Shown here one piece after another: positions 45,043 to 54,724 of a stretch of 64,000 nucleotides of DNA; the stretch's first letter is position 1; each line of letters starts with the position of its first letter. This DNA is from Desulfofundulus kuznetsovii DSM 6115 (lineage in GTDB: Bacteria > Bacillota > Desulfotomaculia > Desulfotomaculales > Desulfovirgulaceae). The translations under genes and the position numbers were made by a program. Location of the stretch: contig NC_015573.1 of NCBI RefSeq assembly GCF_000214705.1, forward strand, positions 2,177,001 to 2,241,000. The letters are read 5' to 3'. The notes under the pieces are model-generated. The model was not told where the DNA came from. It made no database searches and saw only the letters and a program-made list of their open reading frames with translations.

Positions 45043-46110
45043 TTAACGATGGCTGTGCCCGTGGGAATGTTCGTGAAAATGGCGGGCTTTTTGTCCACCC
45101 ATGATCACCTGCAGTTTCTCCCGATCGATATCCATTTCCTGGAAAGGCTTGCGGCGCATGCGGTGGAGCAGGGCAAGGTTCACCGAACTGTGCACATCAT
45201 CGCGGGTAACCTCGGTACGGCCGGCCAGGGCGGCCATGGTCTTGGCCGCCTTCATCATCACCAGATCGGCCCGGTGGCCGTCCACACCCATTTCAATGGC
45301 TATCTTTGCGATCAGATAAAGCATTTCCTCCGGGATTTCTACTTCCGGCAGCAGTTTTTTAGCCGCCACGATTTGCCGGCGTAACTTTTCTTCTTCCCCC
45401 TCCCACTGCCTGGTAAACCCTTCGGGATCTTCTTCAAAAGCAGCCCGGCGCCTGATCACCTCCACCCGCAGCTCCGGGTCCATAATACCGGTGATATGTA
45501 CACAAAGGCCGAAACGGTCCAGCAACTGGGGTCTCAGTTCACCTTCCTCCGGATTCATGGTGCCCACCAGAATAAATTGTGCCGGGTGGGTGAAGGAAAC
45601 CCCTTCCCGCTCCACAGTGTTTACTCCCATAGCTGCGGAATCCAGCAACACATCGACCACGTGATCGTCTAAAAGGTTTACCTCATCCACATAAAGAATA
45701 CCCCGGTTGGCCTGGGCCAGAACACCCGGTTCGAAGTGCTTTTCTCCTTTTTTGATGGCCTGCTCAATGTCCAGCGTCCCCACCACCCGGTCTTCAGTGG
45801 CAGATACGGGCAGGTCCACCACCCGCATTTTTCGCCTGGCCCGGGGCAGTTCCTCGCCCGCGGCAAGGCGTTGCCGGCAGTCCATACACATGGTGGTGAT
45901 ATCATCGGGGTCACAGCTAAAGGGGCAGTCGGCAACCACATCAATCTCCGGTAATAATGCTGCCAGAGCCCGTACGGCGGTTGATTTGGCGGTGCCCTTT
46001 TCACCCCGGATGAGAATACCAGATAGTTTGGGGTTAACGGCATTTAACAACAAGCCTTTTTTCATTTCCTCCTGCCCGACAATGGCTGAAAAAGGGTAGA
46101 TATATTTCAT
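45043..46110 (-). CDS. ChlI/BchI-type AAA+ chelatase subunit with His-rich tail
   Basis: A 355-residue AAA+ ATPase of the magnesium-chelatase I type, which drives metal insertion by CobN/ChlH-class subunits. Walker A is GEKGTAKST, Walker [15 protein letters not shown], sensor [22 protein letters not shown] four-cysteine insert (CPFSC...CMDC) is typical of the bacterial and archaeal chelatase-like subgroup rather than chlorophyll enzymes. The C-terminus, [12 protein letters not shown], is a histidine-rich tail like those of metallochaperones for nickel or cobalt. It follows the chlD-type gene by 27 bases. Confidence 0.94.
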   Translation of the reverse strand: MKYIYPFSAIVGQEEMKKGLLLNAVNPKLSGILIRGEKGTAKSTAVRALAALLPEIDVVADCPFSCDPDDITTMCMDCRQRLAAGEELPRARRKMRVVDLPVSATEDRVVGTLDIEQAIKKGEKHFEPGVLAQANRGILYVDEVNLLDDHVVDVLLDSAAMGVNTVEREGVSFTHPAQFILVGTMNPEEGELRPQLLDRFGLCVHITGIMDPELRVEVIRRRAAFEEDPEGFTRQWEGEEEKLRRQIVAAKKLLPEVEIPEEMLYLIAKIAIEMGVDGHRADLVMMKAAKTMAALAGRTEVTRDDVHSSVNLALLHRMRRKPFQEMDIDREKLQVIMGGQKARHFHEHSHGHSHR

Positions 46111-46137
46111 CTTCCCATCTCCTGTATTTTAGAATTC

Positions 46138-48174
46138 TTAAATTATTTCTCGCACTGCCTGTACCAGAATATCGGCCTTTAAATCGTCTATTTTGTAATA
46201 TTCCGCCCCCAGGGCAAAAGCAAGCTCCCGGGCCAGGCCAAAGGTAATAAAACCATCTTTTTCTACATCGATGACTAAAGTTTTAATTCGCTCTTCTTCC
46301 CGGATTATCTCTGCCACGCGGCGGACCTCAGCCTGAGGCTTATCCTGACCCATGCTGACATTCGCCCGCCCATCGGAGATAAGAATCAAGAGAGGCGATA
46401 TGTTTGGGTCCTTGTACAGGTGGGTCCTGGCCACCTCATAAGCCTTGAGCAGACCGGCGGAAAGCGGGGTCTTCCCGCCGGTGGGCAGTTCTTCCAGCAG
46501 CTTATAACCCATCTCCACGCTACCGGTGGGCGGCAGCAAAACTTCTGCCGTATCCCCCTTAAAGGCCACCAGACCGATTTTATCCCGCTTCTGATAGGCA
46601 TCCATCAAAAGGGAGAGAATCGCACCCTTGGTTTCCACCATACGCTGCTGCGCCCCCATGGAGCCGCTTGCATCGACGACGAAAAGTAAAAAGTTCCCGA
46701 TGCGCTTTTCCCGCACTTTTTCCCGGATGTCTGCCGGTGTAAGCGCCACAGCCAGGCCATTCTTTTCTCGATAAACCTGATAGGGGGCCGCCGCCCTTAA
46801 GGTAGCATCAAAGGCCAGGTCGTTGTTTTTGCGCTGCATGGTACTGCGCACATATCGTCCGGCCCGGGTGGCCGTCCTGGTGCGGGAACGGCGCCCGGAG
46901 CCTTTGCGCAACAGACGGTCCCGGTCATAAGTAATACGCCGGACCGGAAAGGGCTGCCCCACAGCAAAGACCACATCCTGCGCAACTGCGGGAGGAGCGG
47001 AAGCCTGATCCGGCTCATGATCCTGTGTGGACGACTCCTGGTCCCGCGATTCCTGTTGTTCTGCCGACCGGCTATCTTCAAAAGACTCCCCGGCCGGGGC
47101 CTCTTCGCTTTGTTCCGGGTTTTGTTCCTGATGATCTTCCTCTTGCGGCGGTTCCGGTTCCTCTTGAGGCGGTTCCGGCTGCTCCGGAGGCGGTGGAGGA
47201 GCTTCCCTCGCCCGGTGTGGAAGAACCAGCTCTGCCGCTTCCAGGATGTCATTTTCGGTTACCTCTATCCGGCCGTCGAAGGCGGCAATAGTCCGGGCAG
47301 CAGCGGCCATGACAATGTCGGCCCGGTGCCCGGCCGCCAGGGCTTCCATGCTCAAACGGGCAGCCAGGTGTAACAGATTCTCCGGGATGGTAACCCGGGG
47401 GAGCATAGCGCGGGCGGCAATGATTTTCTCCCTTAACCTTTGTTCTTCAGGCGCCCAGCAGGCCAAAAAACCCATTGGATCCGCATCAAAGGCCTCCCGG
47501 CGGCGAATGATTTCCACCCGTTGCTCCGGGTCGTCCACCCCCTCAATTTGCACACAAAGGCCGAAACGGTCCAGCAGCTGGGGCCGCAGTTCTCCCTCCT
47601 CCGGGTTCATGGTGCCCACCAGGACAAACTCCGCCGGGTGGGAGTATGAGATGCCTTCCCTTTCCACCACATTCACGCCCATAGCCGCCGCATCTAAAAG
47701 GACATCCACAATATGATCATCCAGCAAGTTGACCTCATCTACGTAGATGATTCCCCGGTTGGCCCGGGCAAGCACCCCGGGCTCGAAACGGGGCCGGCCG
47801 TGCTTAATGGCGTATTCAAAGTCCAGGCTGCCCACCACCCGGTCCTCGGTGGCCGAAACAGGCAGATCAATGACCTGTACCCGGCGGCTGGTTCTTTCCA
47901 GCTTCCGGCCGGCCGCCAACCGTTCTCTACACCCGGAACAAAGGCGAGCAAGGTCATTGGGATCGCAGTTAAAGGGACACCCTACCACCACTTCAATTTC
48001 CGGCAACAGGGCAGCCAGTGCCCGCACGGCGGTGGACTTGGCCGTACCCTTTTGCCCGCGGATGATGATTCCCCCCAGACGGGGGTTAATCGCATTCAAG
48101 ATTAACCCTTTTTTCATTTTTTCCTGGCCCACAATGGCCGTAAAGGGGTATGTTACCCGCTGAAAAACCGACAT
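46138..48174 (-). CDS. ChlD/BchD-type AAA+ and VWA chelatase subunit
   Basis: A 678-residue protein. An N-terminal AAA+ domain ([23 protein letters not shown], and a CPFNC...CSGC insert) is followed by a Pro/Glu/Gln-rich linker at about residues 330-410. A C-terminal von Willebrand A domain has the MIDAS motif DASGSMG near residue 500. Chlorophyll ChlD usually has a degenerate ATPase site, whereas here Walker A and B are intact. ATG 48174 has GGAGG eight bases upstream. With ChlI and CobN it would form a three-part metal chelatase. It opens the chelatase-exporter gene run after DUF3842. Confidence 0.94.
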   Translation of the reverse strand: MSVFQRVTYPFTAIVGQEKMKKGLILNAINPRLGGIIIRGQKGTAKSTAVRALAALLPEIEVVVGCPFNCDPNDLARLCSGCRERLAAGRKLERTSRRVQVIDLPVSATEDRVVGSLDFEYAIKHGRPRFEPGVLARANRGIIYVDEVNLLDDHIVDVLLDAAAMGVNVVEREGISYSHPAEFVLVGTMNPEEGELRPQLLDRFGLCVQIEGVDDPEQRVEIIRRREAFDADPMGFLACWAPEEQRLREKIIAARAMLPRVTIPENLLHLAARLSMEALAAGHRADIVMAAAARTIAAFDGRIEVTENDILEAAELVLPHRAREAPPPPPEQPEPPQEEPEPPQEEDHQEQNPEQSEEAPAGESFEDSRSAEQQESRDQESSTQDHEPDQASAPPAVAQDVVFAVGQPFPVRRITYDRDRLLRKGSGRRSRTRTATRAGRYVRSTMQRKNNDLAFDATLRAAAPYQVYREKNGLAVALTPADIREKVREKRIGNFLLFVVDASGSMGAQQRMVETKGAILSLLMDAYQKRDKIGLVAFKGDTAEVLLPPTGSVEMGYKLLEELPTGGKTPLSAGLLKAYEVARTHLYKDPNISPLLILISDGRANVSMGQDKPQAEVRRVAEIIREEERIKTLVIDVEKDGFITFGLARELAFALGAEYYKIDDLKADILVQAVREII

Positions 48175-48208
48175 AAATGGACCCTCCATGTGAAGATAAA
48201 CAGCGGCT

Positions 48209-48643
48209 TTAACCCTGTCCCGCGCACCTGGCAGCCATTATAGTCTTCACCCGTTCTACCAGAAAATCAATCAAATGGGGTAGCGGCTCGGCAACTACCC
48301 CCACTATCTCTACATTGGAGCGATTTAGGTGCAAAAGAATCTTTCTCGCAGGGCTCTTCGCCACCGCTTCGGCCATGGCCGGGGTGAATTCCCCCAGCAT
48401 ACTGTGGGGCATCAGCACGGCAATGGTGCCCACAATAATGTCCACCTTATCCGCATTGTAAATAACGGCATTTTCGCCGCTGGCTGCATCGTTGGCCCCT
48501 GCCTTGAGCATCAATGCCGCCGCCATGGCGTTGGTACCCAGGGCGATGATTTCCACATCGTCCTTGGGCAGGGCCTTCCGCAACTTTTCCACGATGACCC
48601 GGCCAATGCCCCCGCCCTGCCCGTCAATTACTGCTATACGCAT
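48209..48643 (-). CDS. DUF3842 family protein
   Basis: A 144-residue DUF3842 protein with a nucleotide-binding-like start, MRIAVIDGQGGGIGRVIVEKL (GxGGGxG loop). The family is widespread in Firmicutes and has no established function. ATG 48643 has GGAGGAG ten bases upstream; a longer in-frame opening that runs into the repeated leader element is rejected. It lies 35 bases before the chlD-type gene, and directly downstream of the second copy of the structured leader. Confidence 0.88.
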   Translation of the reverse strand: MRIAVIDGQGGGIGRVIVEKLRKALPKDDVEIIALGTNAMAAALMLKAGANDAASGENAVIYNADKVDIIVGTIAVLMPHSMLGEFTPAMAEAVAKSPARKILLHLNRSNVEIVGVVAEPLPHLIDFLVERVKTIMAARCAGQG

Positions 48644-48668
48644 GTCTTTTGCTGCTCCTCCAAATTTT

Positions 48669-48964
48669 AAAAAAAGAAGTGGGGGCATGTGGGGGTGACC
48701 AGTCCCCACATGCCAGGACGAAAGGAGGTACAGCATGCAGGGTTGACCAGACCACTGCATACTCGTTGGGAAGGGGTCGGACCCGTTTACCGGGGATCCC
48801 GTCCGGTAAACAGGTATGAGGTTAAAAGCTAACGCCAAGGTTTAGCTTAGGACCCCCGCAGTTAAACCGCGGCTGATGCCGCACTGCCTGCCCCGGGCAG
48901 GCAAAAATAAGAAAACCATGAAAGCCTGCCCTCCTCCCTGGAGGAAAACAGCACCTTCATGGTT
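48669..48964 (-). promoter_or_regulatory. Repeated structured leader element, copy 2
   Basis: Second copy of the element at 3267-3564. It has the same two T-tailed hairpins: the upstream one with stem AACCATGAA/TTCATGGTT (48964-48956 with 48922-48914), the downstream one GCATGTGGGG/CCCCACATGC-like with T-run 48675-48669. The 9-bp hairpin GTTTACCGG/CCGGTAAAC and the paired loops with CTGGTCA are present. The variable stem differs completely between copies (CCGCGG- and GCCTGCC-containing here) while its position is kept. It directly precedes the DUF3842-chlD-chlI operon, so it likely controls it in cis. Confidence 0.6.
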
Positions 48965-49088
48965 GCCTGTACTCTAAACTTTGAATTCAATTGCCGAATA
49001 GTGATCCCTAAATGGTCCCTGAATCCAGACGGCTTCTGCCGCCCATTAATTTCATAAAAGTTGTTCGCCATCAAGTTCAAAGTTCCTG

Positions 49089-50402
49089 CTACCCTTGCAA
49101 ATTTTTTATCCCCAATTTTGCTCCCCTCCTTTTCAGGGTAAAAATCAAAGCCAGGCCGGCAATGGCGGCTCCTGCACCGGTGAACAGCAATAAGGGAGTA
49201 TTCAATGTTCCGGTCCCCTCTAATTTCAGCAACAAAATCTCACTCCCGGCACCTTTTTCCATCCCCTTTCTCCCCGCCACAACATACCCGCCGTCTTTTG
49301 ACTGCAGGATGCTGTAGCCGCTGTTGCATCCGGCGCCGGCGATGGTCTTCTCCCAGACAGGATCGCCGTTTTTGTCTGTTTTCACCACCCAGGTATCGTA
49401 GCCGCCCCCGGCGGATTCTTTTTTACCCGCCAGGATATACCCGCCATCCCCGGTCTTGCGGACGGCATAAGCCGAACCGGCGCTTTGGCCCCCGTACGTC
49501 TTTTCCCAGAGCAAATTTCCATCAGAGTCAACCCGGACCAGGTAAGGCGCCAGAATCCCGCCCTGCCCGCCGGTAATCTCCTTCTCGCCGGCAATCACAT
49601 AGCCGCCGTCACGGGATGGAGCCAGAGACCAGCCGTAATCCGACCCCTTGCCGCCGTATGTCTTCTGCCAGATCACCTGCCCGTTTCCGTCCGTTCGCAG
49701 GAGGTATACGTCGGGATTTCCGTTACCAAAGGATTCAGCATTACCTGCAATGAGATAACCGCCGTCACCCATCTCCAGCACGGCATAACCGCAATCGGAA
49801 CCCTTACCGCCGTATGTTTTTTCCCAGAGCTTCTTACCGGAAGAATCCAGTTTGATCAGGTAGACGTCATATATACCCGCGCCAAAGGACTCCGTACCCC
49901 CGGCCAGGATGAAGCCACCGTCTTTTGTCTGCTGCACGGACCAGGCATAGTCACAATACCGGCCGCCGAAGTTCCGTTCCCACAAGGGCTCGCCCTTTTC
50001 ATCCGTCCGCACCACATAAACATCGTGGTCATAGCCGTTTTTGGATTTTGTATCCCCAACAATGATAAAACCGCCGCCGCGGACTTCTTTTACACAGTAC
50101 CCGCAGCTGTAGCCATTGCCCTTGAATACTTTTTGCCACAGCCTGTTCCCTTTACGGTCCATCCGGGCAAGGAAAACGTCAGAACCCCCTTCCCTGGACT
50201 CGATCCAGCCGGTGCAAACATATCCTCCGTCCCCGGTCTGGGCCACACAGCGGGCCTCACCCTTACCCGGGGAAAAGGCCCACTCTACCGCCGGAGCCCG
50301 CCCGGGAGCTGCTTTTACCTGCCCGGGAAAAATTAATCCTGCAGCGGCCAGGCAAAAGGGCAGTAAGATCAGCAAAAACAAAAACGGCCTTCTCATAAAC
50401 AA
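49089..50402 (-). CDS. Secreted beta-propeller protein with C-terminal membrane anchor
   Basis: About 437 residues. After a signal peptide (FLFLLILLPFCLAAAGLIF) come about seven or eight repeats of 50 residues with pattern DGGYIxAGxxxS, DVYLxxxDxxGxxLWxKTYGG, forming a propeller. A C-terminal hydrophobic helix followed by KRRGAK anchors it to the membrane. The TTG at 50402 is well placed after GGAGGG; ATG 50396 is the alternative. No catalytic residues are evident. A structured, unassigned RNA-like sequence lies upstream. It follows a cobalamin-type uptake cluster and may be a surface accessory. Confidence 0.82.
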   Translation of the reverse strand: MFMRRPFLFLLILLPFCLAAAGLIFPGQVKAAPGRAPAVEWAFSPGKGEARCVAQTGDGGYVCTGWIESREGGSDVFLARMDRKGNRLWQKVFKGNGYSCGYCVKEVRGGGFIIVGDTKSKNGYDHDVYVVRTDEKGEPLWERNFGGRYCDYAWSVQQTKDGGFILAGGTESFGAGIYDVYLIKLDSSGKKLWEKTYGGKGSDCGYAVLEMGDGGYLIAGNAESFGNGNPDVYLLRTDGNGQVIWQKTYGGKGSDYGWSLAPSRDGGYVIAGEKEITGGQGGILAPYLVRVDSDGNLLWEKTYGGQSAGSAYAVRKTGDGGYILAGKKESAGGGYDTWVVKTDKNGDPVWEKTIAGAGCNSGYSILQSKDGGYVVAGRKGMEKGAGSEILLLKLEGTGTLNTPLLLFTGAGAAIAGLALIFTLKRRGAKLGIKNLQG

Positions 50403-50524
50403 AGCATTCTGCCCTCCTTCTCTAAAACATGTAAATATTTGGCAATCCGTTATAACAAGGATGCACTGTCCGGAGCGAATGACGCAGGCACACGCCGGTA
50501 ACAGCACCCGGCAACCCAGCGCTC

Positions 50525-50650
50525 ACCGGCAAAGATGCTCATTCCAAGCCTGCTATGGCAAGATAGTAAGTGCAGGCCTTTCCAGTATAGCTTTTTCAGT
50601 GAGTGCTGGGCGGCTCAGCTCTCAAGGATGTATGCGGATTCTTCTCCTTA
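50525..50650 (-). promoter_or_regulatory. Structured leader-like sequence upstream of the propeller gene
   Basis: On the minus strand CCAGCACTCAC pairs with GTGAGCGCTGG (one mismatch) about 90 bases apart, enclosing an inner stem GCCTGC/GCAGGC. It is followed by GGGTTGCCGGGTGCTGTTACC. The TGGGTTGCCGG motif recalls the 3' end of c-di-GMP-I riboswitches, but the diagnostic 5' core (ACGCAAAGC) was not found, so no class is assigned. Confidence 0.35.
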
Positions 50651-51274
50651 TCACCTTTCCAGATATTGTATGTTCATCTTCTTATGGAAATATTGCAGAA
50701 TCTTCAAGGTCTGGTGCCCCAGGGCGGCACAGAAGAAAAGATTGCCGGCAGCCCGCAGGGAATCGAAGCTAAAACCCGCCGCCCAGGTGAGAAAATAGGT
50801 CTGCCAGGTCAGGGGGCGCATAAAGACGGTCCACTGCCAGACATCCATGATGGCCCCGTAAAGGTAGCCCCAGAGGAAGCAGACTGCGGTCAGGGTTTTG
50901 TTTCCCGCCTGTGGGAACAGGGCTTTGACCACCGCTCCGGAAACACCCACCAGCCCCCAGCAGAGCATCTGCCAGGGCGTCCAGGATCCCTGCCCCATAA
51001 AGAAGTTGGAAATCAAAGGGGTCATGGCCCCTGTAAAGAAGCCGACCCGCGCACCATAGACAAATCCCGTTATCTCCACCAGAAACATGGTGGGCTGCAG
51101 AAATAAAAGACCCACTCCCGTCACCGCCCGGCCGGCCGCACAGAGGGCGGCCAGGACGGCAATAACCGATACCTGCCGGGAGTCCAGCGCTCCTTTTTTC
51201 TCCATGGCGGACAAAAGCAATAAAGCGGCAAGAATGCCGGTCAATGTGGTGTACAGCCCCCAGCTCGTCCCCAT
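50651..51274 (-). CDS. ECF transporter S component
   Basis: A 207-residue membrane protein with about six helices. Features typical of ECF S components are VSVIAVLAALCAAGRAVTG near residue 35 and the Gly-rich GFVYGARVGFFTGAMTPLIS segment. It overlaps the ECF ATPase gene by 34 bases and is followed by no other transporter gene. The neighbouring DUF4430 and toroid proteins suggest a corrinoid ligand, as proposed for CbrT-type S components. That ligand call is inferred from context. Confidence 0.87.
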   Translation of the reverse strand: MGTSWGLYTTLTGILAALLLLSAMEKKGALDSRQVSVIAVLAALCAAGRAVTGVGLLFLQPTMFLVEITGFVYGARVGFFTGAMTPLISNFFMGQGSWTPWQMLCWGLVGVSGAVVKALFPQAGNKTLTAVCFLWGYLYGAIMDVWQWTVFMRPLTWQTYFLTWAAGFSFDSLRAAGNLFFCAALGHQTLKILQYFHKKMNIQYLER

Positions 51275-52995
51275 ATGGCCTTCTCTCCCGTGCTTTTGAT
51301 TAAGACGGCCGGTTTAGCGGCCAGAAGCGGCCCAAGCTGTTCCTGCGCTTCGGCAAAGGTGAGCACTCCATCGCAAATGCCCCGGCACAACTTGCTGATC
51401 TGCGGAGAATAAAATACAGATCTTCCCAACACCGCGTGCTTTTCCCCGTCGGCGACAATCCTTCCCGCAAACATCATCACCACTCTTCCGGCAAACTCGG
51501 CCGCAAACTCCACATCGTGGGTCACCACGATTACCGTTTTGCCCTTTGCGGCCTCCTCTTGCAGAAAATGTCCCAGTTCCGACTTTAAACCCAAATCAAC
51601 CCCCCTGGTGGGTTCATCTAAAATGATCAAACCGGGGTCGGTAACCAGAACGGAAGCTAAAGCCACCCTCTGCCTTTCCCCGCTGCTCAGGTCCCGTGGA
51701 TTTCGCCGGCGGTAGGGCTCCAGTTGCAGTCTGTGCAGGATTTCCTCCACCTGCCCCCGGTCTTTTAAGCCGAAATTACGCATGGTGAAAAGCAGCTCAT
51801 CTTCCACCGTCTCCTGGAAGAGATAGTCGTTAGGGTTCTGGGATAAGTAGGCGGTAAACTTTCTGATCTCTTTAAAACCATTCCGGCCCGCCTCTTTTCC
51901 CTGCACATAAACCCTGCCCCGGCCAGGTCTGAGCAAACCCACTATGATCTTGAGCAGGGTCGATTTACCGGCGCCGTTTTCCCCCAGGATGGCTACAAAT
52001 TCCCCTTCTTTTATATCAAGACTGATATCTTTTAAAACCTCTTGACCGCCCGGATAACCAAACCATACATTTTTCAAGCTGATAATGCTATTTTTCTCAT
52101 GCTCTTTTATATTAGAATTATGGTTACGGCGGGGAACATCTGGTTTCGTAACGGCTATATTTCCTTTTAGGTAAGACTGTAAGAGTTCCCGCCCTTCCTT
52201 TACCGTAACGGGTACAACCGGCGAGTTGAGGCAGGCAAAAAACCTGGCCACAGACGGCACAAAAGGAAGTCCCCTTCTGACTGCTTCCCGGGCTCCCTCG
52301 GCGGCACTGCCGTGGCAGATAATTTCGCCCCCGGCCATGAGCAGCACCCGGTCTGCTAAATGAAAACATCTTTCCAGCCTCTGCTCAACCATGATTACCG
52401 TAAAGCCCATTTCTTCATTAAGCCTTTTCACCACATTCAGGATTTCTTCCGCCGAGACGGGGTCCAGTTGAGAGGTAGGTTCGTCAAGAATAAGCACACG
52501 GGGCTGCATGGCCAGCACGGAAGCCAGCGCCAGCTTCTGTTTCTGGCCGCCGGAGAGATTGGCTGTAAAGGCCTCCTGAACCGGGGATAGATTCATGAAA
52601 CTGACCACTTCGGCAACCCGGCGCGACATCTCGTCAGGTGGTAACCCCAGGTTTTCCAGGCCAAAGGCTATTTCCGCCTCCACACAGCTCTGTACAATTT
52701 GCTTTTCCGGATCCTGAAAGACCATGCCCACTTCCCGGGCCAGTTTGCGGCGGTCCAGCGTCCGGATCTCTCTACCCCTGAAAAAAACCTTGCCCCCGAT
52801 ACGCCCCCCGTAAAAATCAGGGATCAGGCCCGCCAGCACCCTGGCCAGGGTGGATTTGCCCGAACCGGAACCGCCTGTAACAAGGAGAAACTCTCCTTCC
52901 CGGATTTCCAGGCTGATATTTTTCAGGGCGGGTTTTTCCGTTCCGGGATAGTAATAGGTCAGATTTTCGACTTTAAAAAGCGGCAATGCTTCCAC
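51241..52995 (-). CDS. Two-domain ECF transporter ATPase
   Basis: A 584-residue fusion of two ECF ATPase domains. First: GGSGSGKST, LSGGQKQKLALASVLA, VLILDEPTSQLD. Second: GENGAGKST, LSSGERQRVALASVLV, LIILDEPTRGVD. A linker of about 80 residues includes a basic stretch. It starts at GTG 52995 inside the T-component 3' end and overlaps the S-component gene, so the order T-A-S is fully coupled. It is paralogous to the ATPase at 24174 but not a recent duplicate by eye. Confidence 0.95.
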   Translation of the reverse strand: MEALPLFKVENLTYYYPGTEKPALKNISLEIREGEFLLVTGGSGSGKSTLARVLAGLIPDFYGGRIGGKVFFRGREIRTLDRRKLAREVGMVFQDPEKQIVQSCVEAEIAFGLENLGLPPDEMSRRVAEVVSFMNLSPVQEAFTANLSGGQKQKLALASVLAMQPRVLILDEPTSQLDPVSAEEILNVVKRLNEEMGFTVIMVEQRLERCFHLADRVLLMAGGEIICHGSAAEGAREAVRRGLPFVPSVARFFACLNSPVVPVTVKEGRELLQSYLKGNIAVTKPDVPRRNHNSNIKEHEKNSIISLKNVWFGYPGGQEVLKDISLDIKEGEFVAILGENGAGKSTLLKIIVGLLRPGRGRVYVQGKEAGRNGFKEIRKFTAYLSQNPNDYLFQETVEDELLFTMRNFGLKDRGQVEEILHRLQLEPYRRRNPRDLSSGERQRVALASVLVTDPGLIILDEPTRGVDLGLKSELGHFLQEEAAKGKTVIVVTHDVEFAAEFAGRVVMMFAGRIVADGEKHAVLGRSVFYSPQISKLCRGICDGVLTFAEAQEQLGPLLAAKPAVLIKSTGEKAIWGRAGGCTPH

Positions 52996-53888
52996 CCCTT
53001 GCTCAGGATAAGCGGTACTGACAGGTAAAATAACACAATGAAAAGGACCGCCAGAGTCGTGCCGTTTTTAATAAGAAAGTCCGCCTCCGGGTAAAAGCTG
53101 TACCGGCCGTAGCCGTAACGCAACCCCCATACTGCCGCCAGCAGAGCCAGCAGGCTGCCGCCGAGACAGAAGAGATCCCGGGGCCTGAGGATATTCCGGC
53201 TGTACACGGAACGCCTGCCGCTGCCAAAGGCCCTGGCCTGCATGGACTCGGCAATCTCCATGGCGCCCTCCAGGGAGGATAAAAGCAGCACGTTATATAA
53301 ACCGGAGTATTTCTTTGCCCGCTGCCACAGGCTGCCCGTGTCAAAGTCGACGCCCCGCAGCTGCTGCACTTCCCTGATCCTCTGCAGGTCCCTGACCATG
53401 GTGGGAAACAGCCGCGTGGCCAGGGTCATCACCAGGACTGATTTACCGGCTATTCTGGAAAAAAGATTCAACACCCTGTCCGGGTTGATCATCAGGTTAT
53501 ATAGGCAAAAAATGCTGATGATGACCAGAAGCCTCAGGCTGGAAGCGGCGCCGAAATAAAGTGCCTCCATGGATATGTCCAGCTTCCCCAGAAAGGGAAC
53601 TGCAGGACCGTGCCAGATAATGGTTTTGCCGGCCCGGATCACCAGGGGGTTGACCATCATCACCACCAGCATTAAAAAGACCCCTGCTTTTAAAAATCCC
53701 TCCCAGGCATCCAGGCCGTCCACTTCCCTGATCAGGAGGGCAAGCAGGAGAAAGAGCGCCAGCAGATACAGGGGATGATCATAGATCAGGCTCAGGATGA
53801 GGAGCACCAGAAGATAAACCAGGACCGTGGCCGGGTGAAAGCTCTGCAGGAAAAGCCCCTTTTCCCGGTAAAAAAGCCTGTCAAACAT
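52959..53888 (-). CDS. ECF transporter T component (EcfT)
   Basis: A 309-residue membrane protein. It has N-terminal helices (ATVLVYLLVLLILSLIYDH), then the two coupling-helix motifs: REVQQLRGVDFDTGS and ESMQARAFGSGRR, the latter with the conserved Ala-Arg-Ala/Gly motif. It follows the DUF4430 gene by 12 bases and overlaps the ATPase by 37. With the flanking genes it forms the second complete ECF system of the window. Confidence 0.92.
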   Translation of the reverse strand: MFDRLFYREKGLFLQSFHPATVLVYLLVLLILSLIYDHPLYLLALFLLLALLIREVDGLDAWEGFLKAGVFLMLVVMMVNPLVIRAGKTIIWHGPAVPFLGKLDISMEALYFGAASSLRLLVIISIFCLYNLMINPDRVLNLFSRIAGKSVLVMTLATRLFPTMVRDLQRIREVQQLRGVDFDTGSLWQRAKKYSGLYNVLLLSSLEGAMEIAESMQARAFGSGRRSVYSRNILRPRDLFCLGGSLLALLAAVWGLRYGYGRYSFYPEADFLIKNGTTLAVLFIVLFYLSVPLILSKGWKHCRFLKSKI

Positions 53889-53900
53889 CCCGGCACCCCT

Positions 53901-54674
53901 TTACTTTTTGCTTACCAGGTCTTCCCACCGGGGAGGTGGCTGGTCCATGCTCCTGCTGTACCACCAGATTACTTTGTCCCCCGTTTTTACCGGGTGCTTG
54001 CTGGCCATGTGCATGGGCACCTCACCGTTTACCGAATACATCCACCCGGCCATACCGCTGCAGGCCTGGCCGCCAATGGAATCCACAAAATCGGGCCAGG
54101 CCGGTTTCATGGCGTAGGGAAGACCGGTGGCATCCAGGGCGCCCAGGGCGGTGACCCCCCACTTGTTGTCCGTTTCAACAGTAACCTGCGCCGGTCTGAA
54201 AAGGAACTCATCATTTTTCCCGATGACGGCCACCCAGACCCTGCATCCGGCTTTACTCTCCGGCGCAGCAGAAGCATTTTTAGCCGGCTCGCCAGAAGAA
54301 GCACTTTCATCCGGCCCGCCAGAAGCCGTACTCTGCCGGGAAGCAGCGGTAGACTGCTTGCTCTGGCCGCCGCCAGCCGCCCCGGCTTTTTCTTTGGCCG
54401 CAGGTGACGGGCTTGGTGTTGATTCGCCGGAAGGCCGGGTTGTACTTATTCCGGCAGAAGGTTGACCGGAACCGGCGGCGGGCTGGCTCTGCGCAGGAGC
54501 ATTTTCCTGTTCGGTTGCACTGTAGTTAGTTGTCTGGCTGCCGGTCACCTGGTTGCTATAAGCCTGCCGGTATTGCTGCTGAGAGCTGAAAACTTTGTGC
54601 ATGTAAAGGGCTGGGCCCAGCACCCCGGCCAGGATCACCAGCAAACCGATAAGATAAATGAGTTTGCGCTTCAT
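53901..54674 (-). CDS. Secreted DUF4430 protein
   Basis: A 257-residue exported protein. The ATG at 54674 follows GGGGTGA; signal/anchor helix LIYLIGLLVILAGVLGPALY. A Ser/Ala/Pro-rich linker of about 100 residues leads to a C-terminal DUF4430 domain (KWGVTALGALDATGLPYA...CSGMAGWMYSVNGEVP). DUF4430 is related to the small C-terminal domain of transcobalamin/intrinsic factor. Placed first before ecfT, it is a plausible membrane-tethered ligand-presenting protein for the ECF importer. Confidence 0.9.
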   Translation of the reverse strand: MKRKLIYLIGLLVILAGVLGPALYMHKVFSSQQQYRQAYSNQVTGSQTTNYSATEQENAPAQSQPAAGSGQPSAGISTTRPSGESTPSPSPAAKEKAGAAGGGQSKQSTAASRQSTASGGPDESASSGEPAKNASAAPESKAGCRVWVAVIGKNDEFLFRPAQVTVETDNKWGVTALGALDATGLPYAMKPAWPDFVDSIGGQACSGMAGWMYSVNGEVPMHMASKHPVKTGDKVIWWYSRSMDQPPPRWEDLVSKK

Positions 54675-54724
54675 GGAATCACCCCATGTAATACAGAAGT
54701 AACGCATTTCATGCTGTAGTGCCC

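Noticed and set aside
45043-48174. Chlorophyll/bacteriochlorophyll magnesium chelatase
   Set aside because: No other pigment genes are present, and the four-cysteine inserts and His tail fit the non-photosynthetic CobN-associated group.
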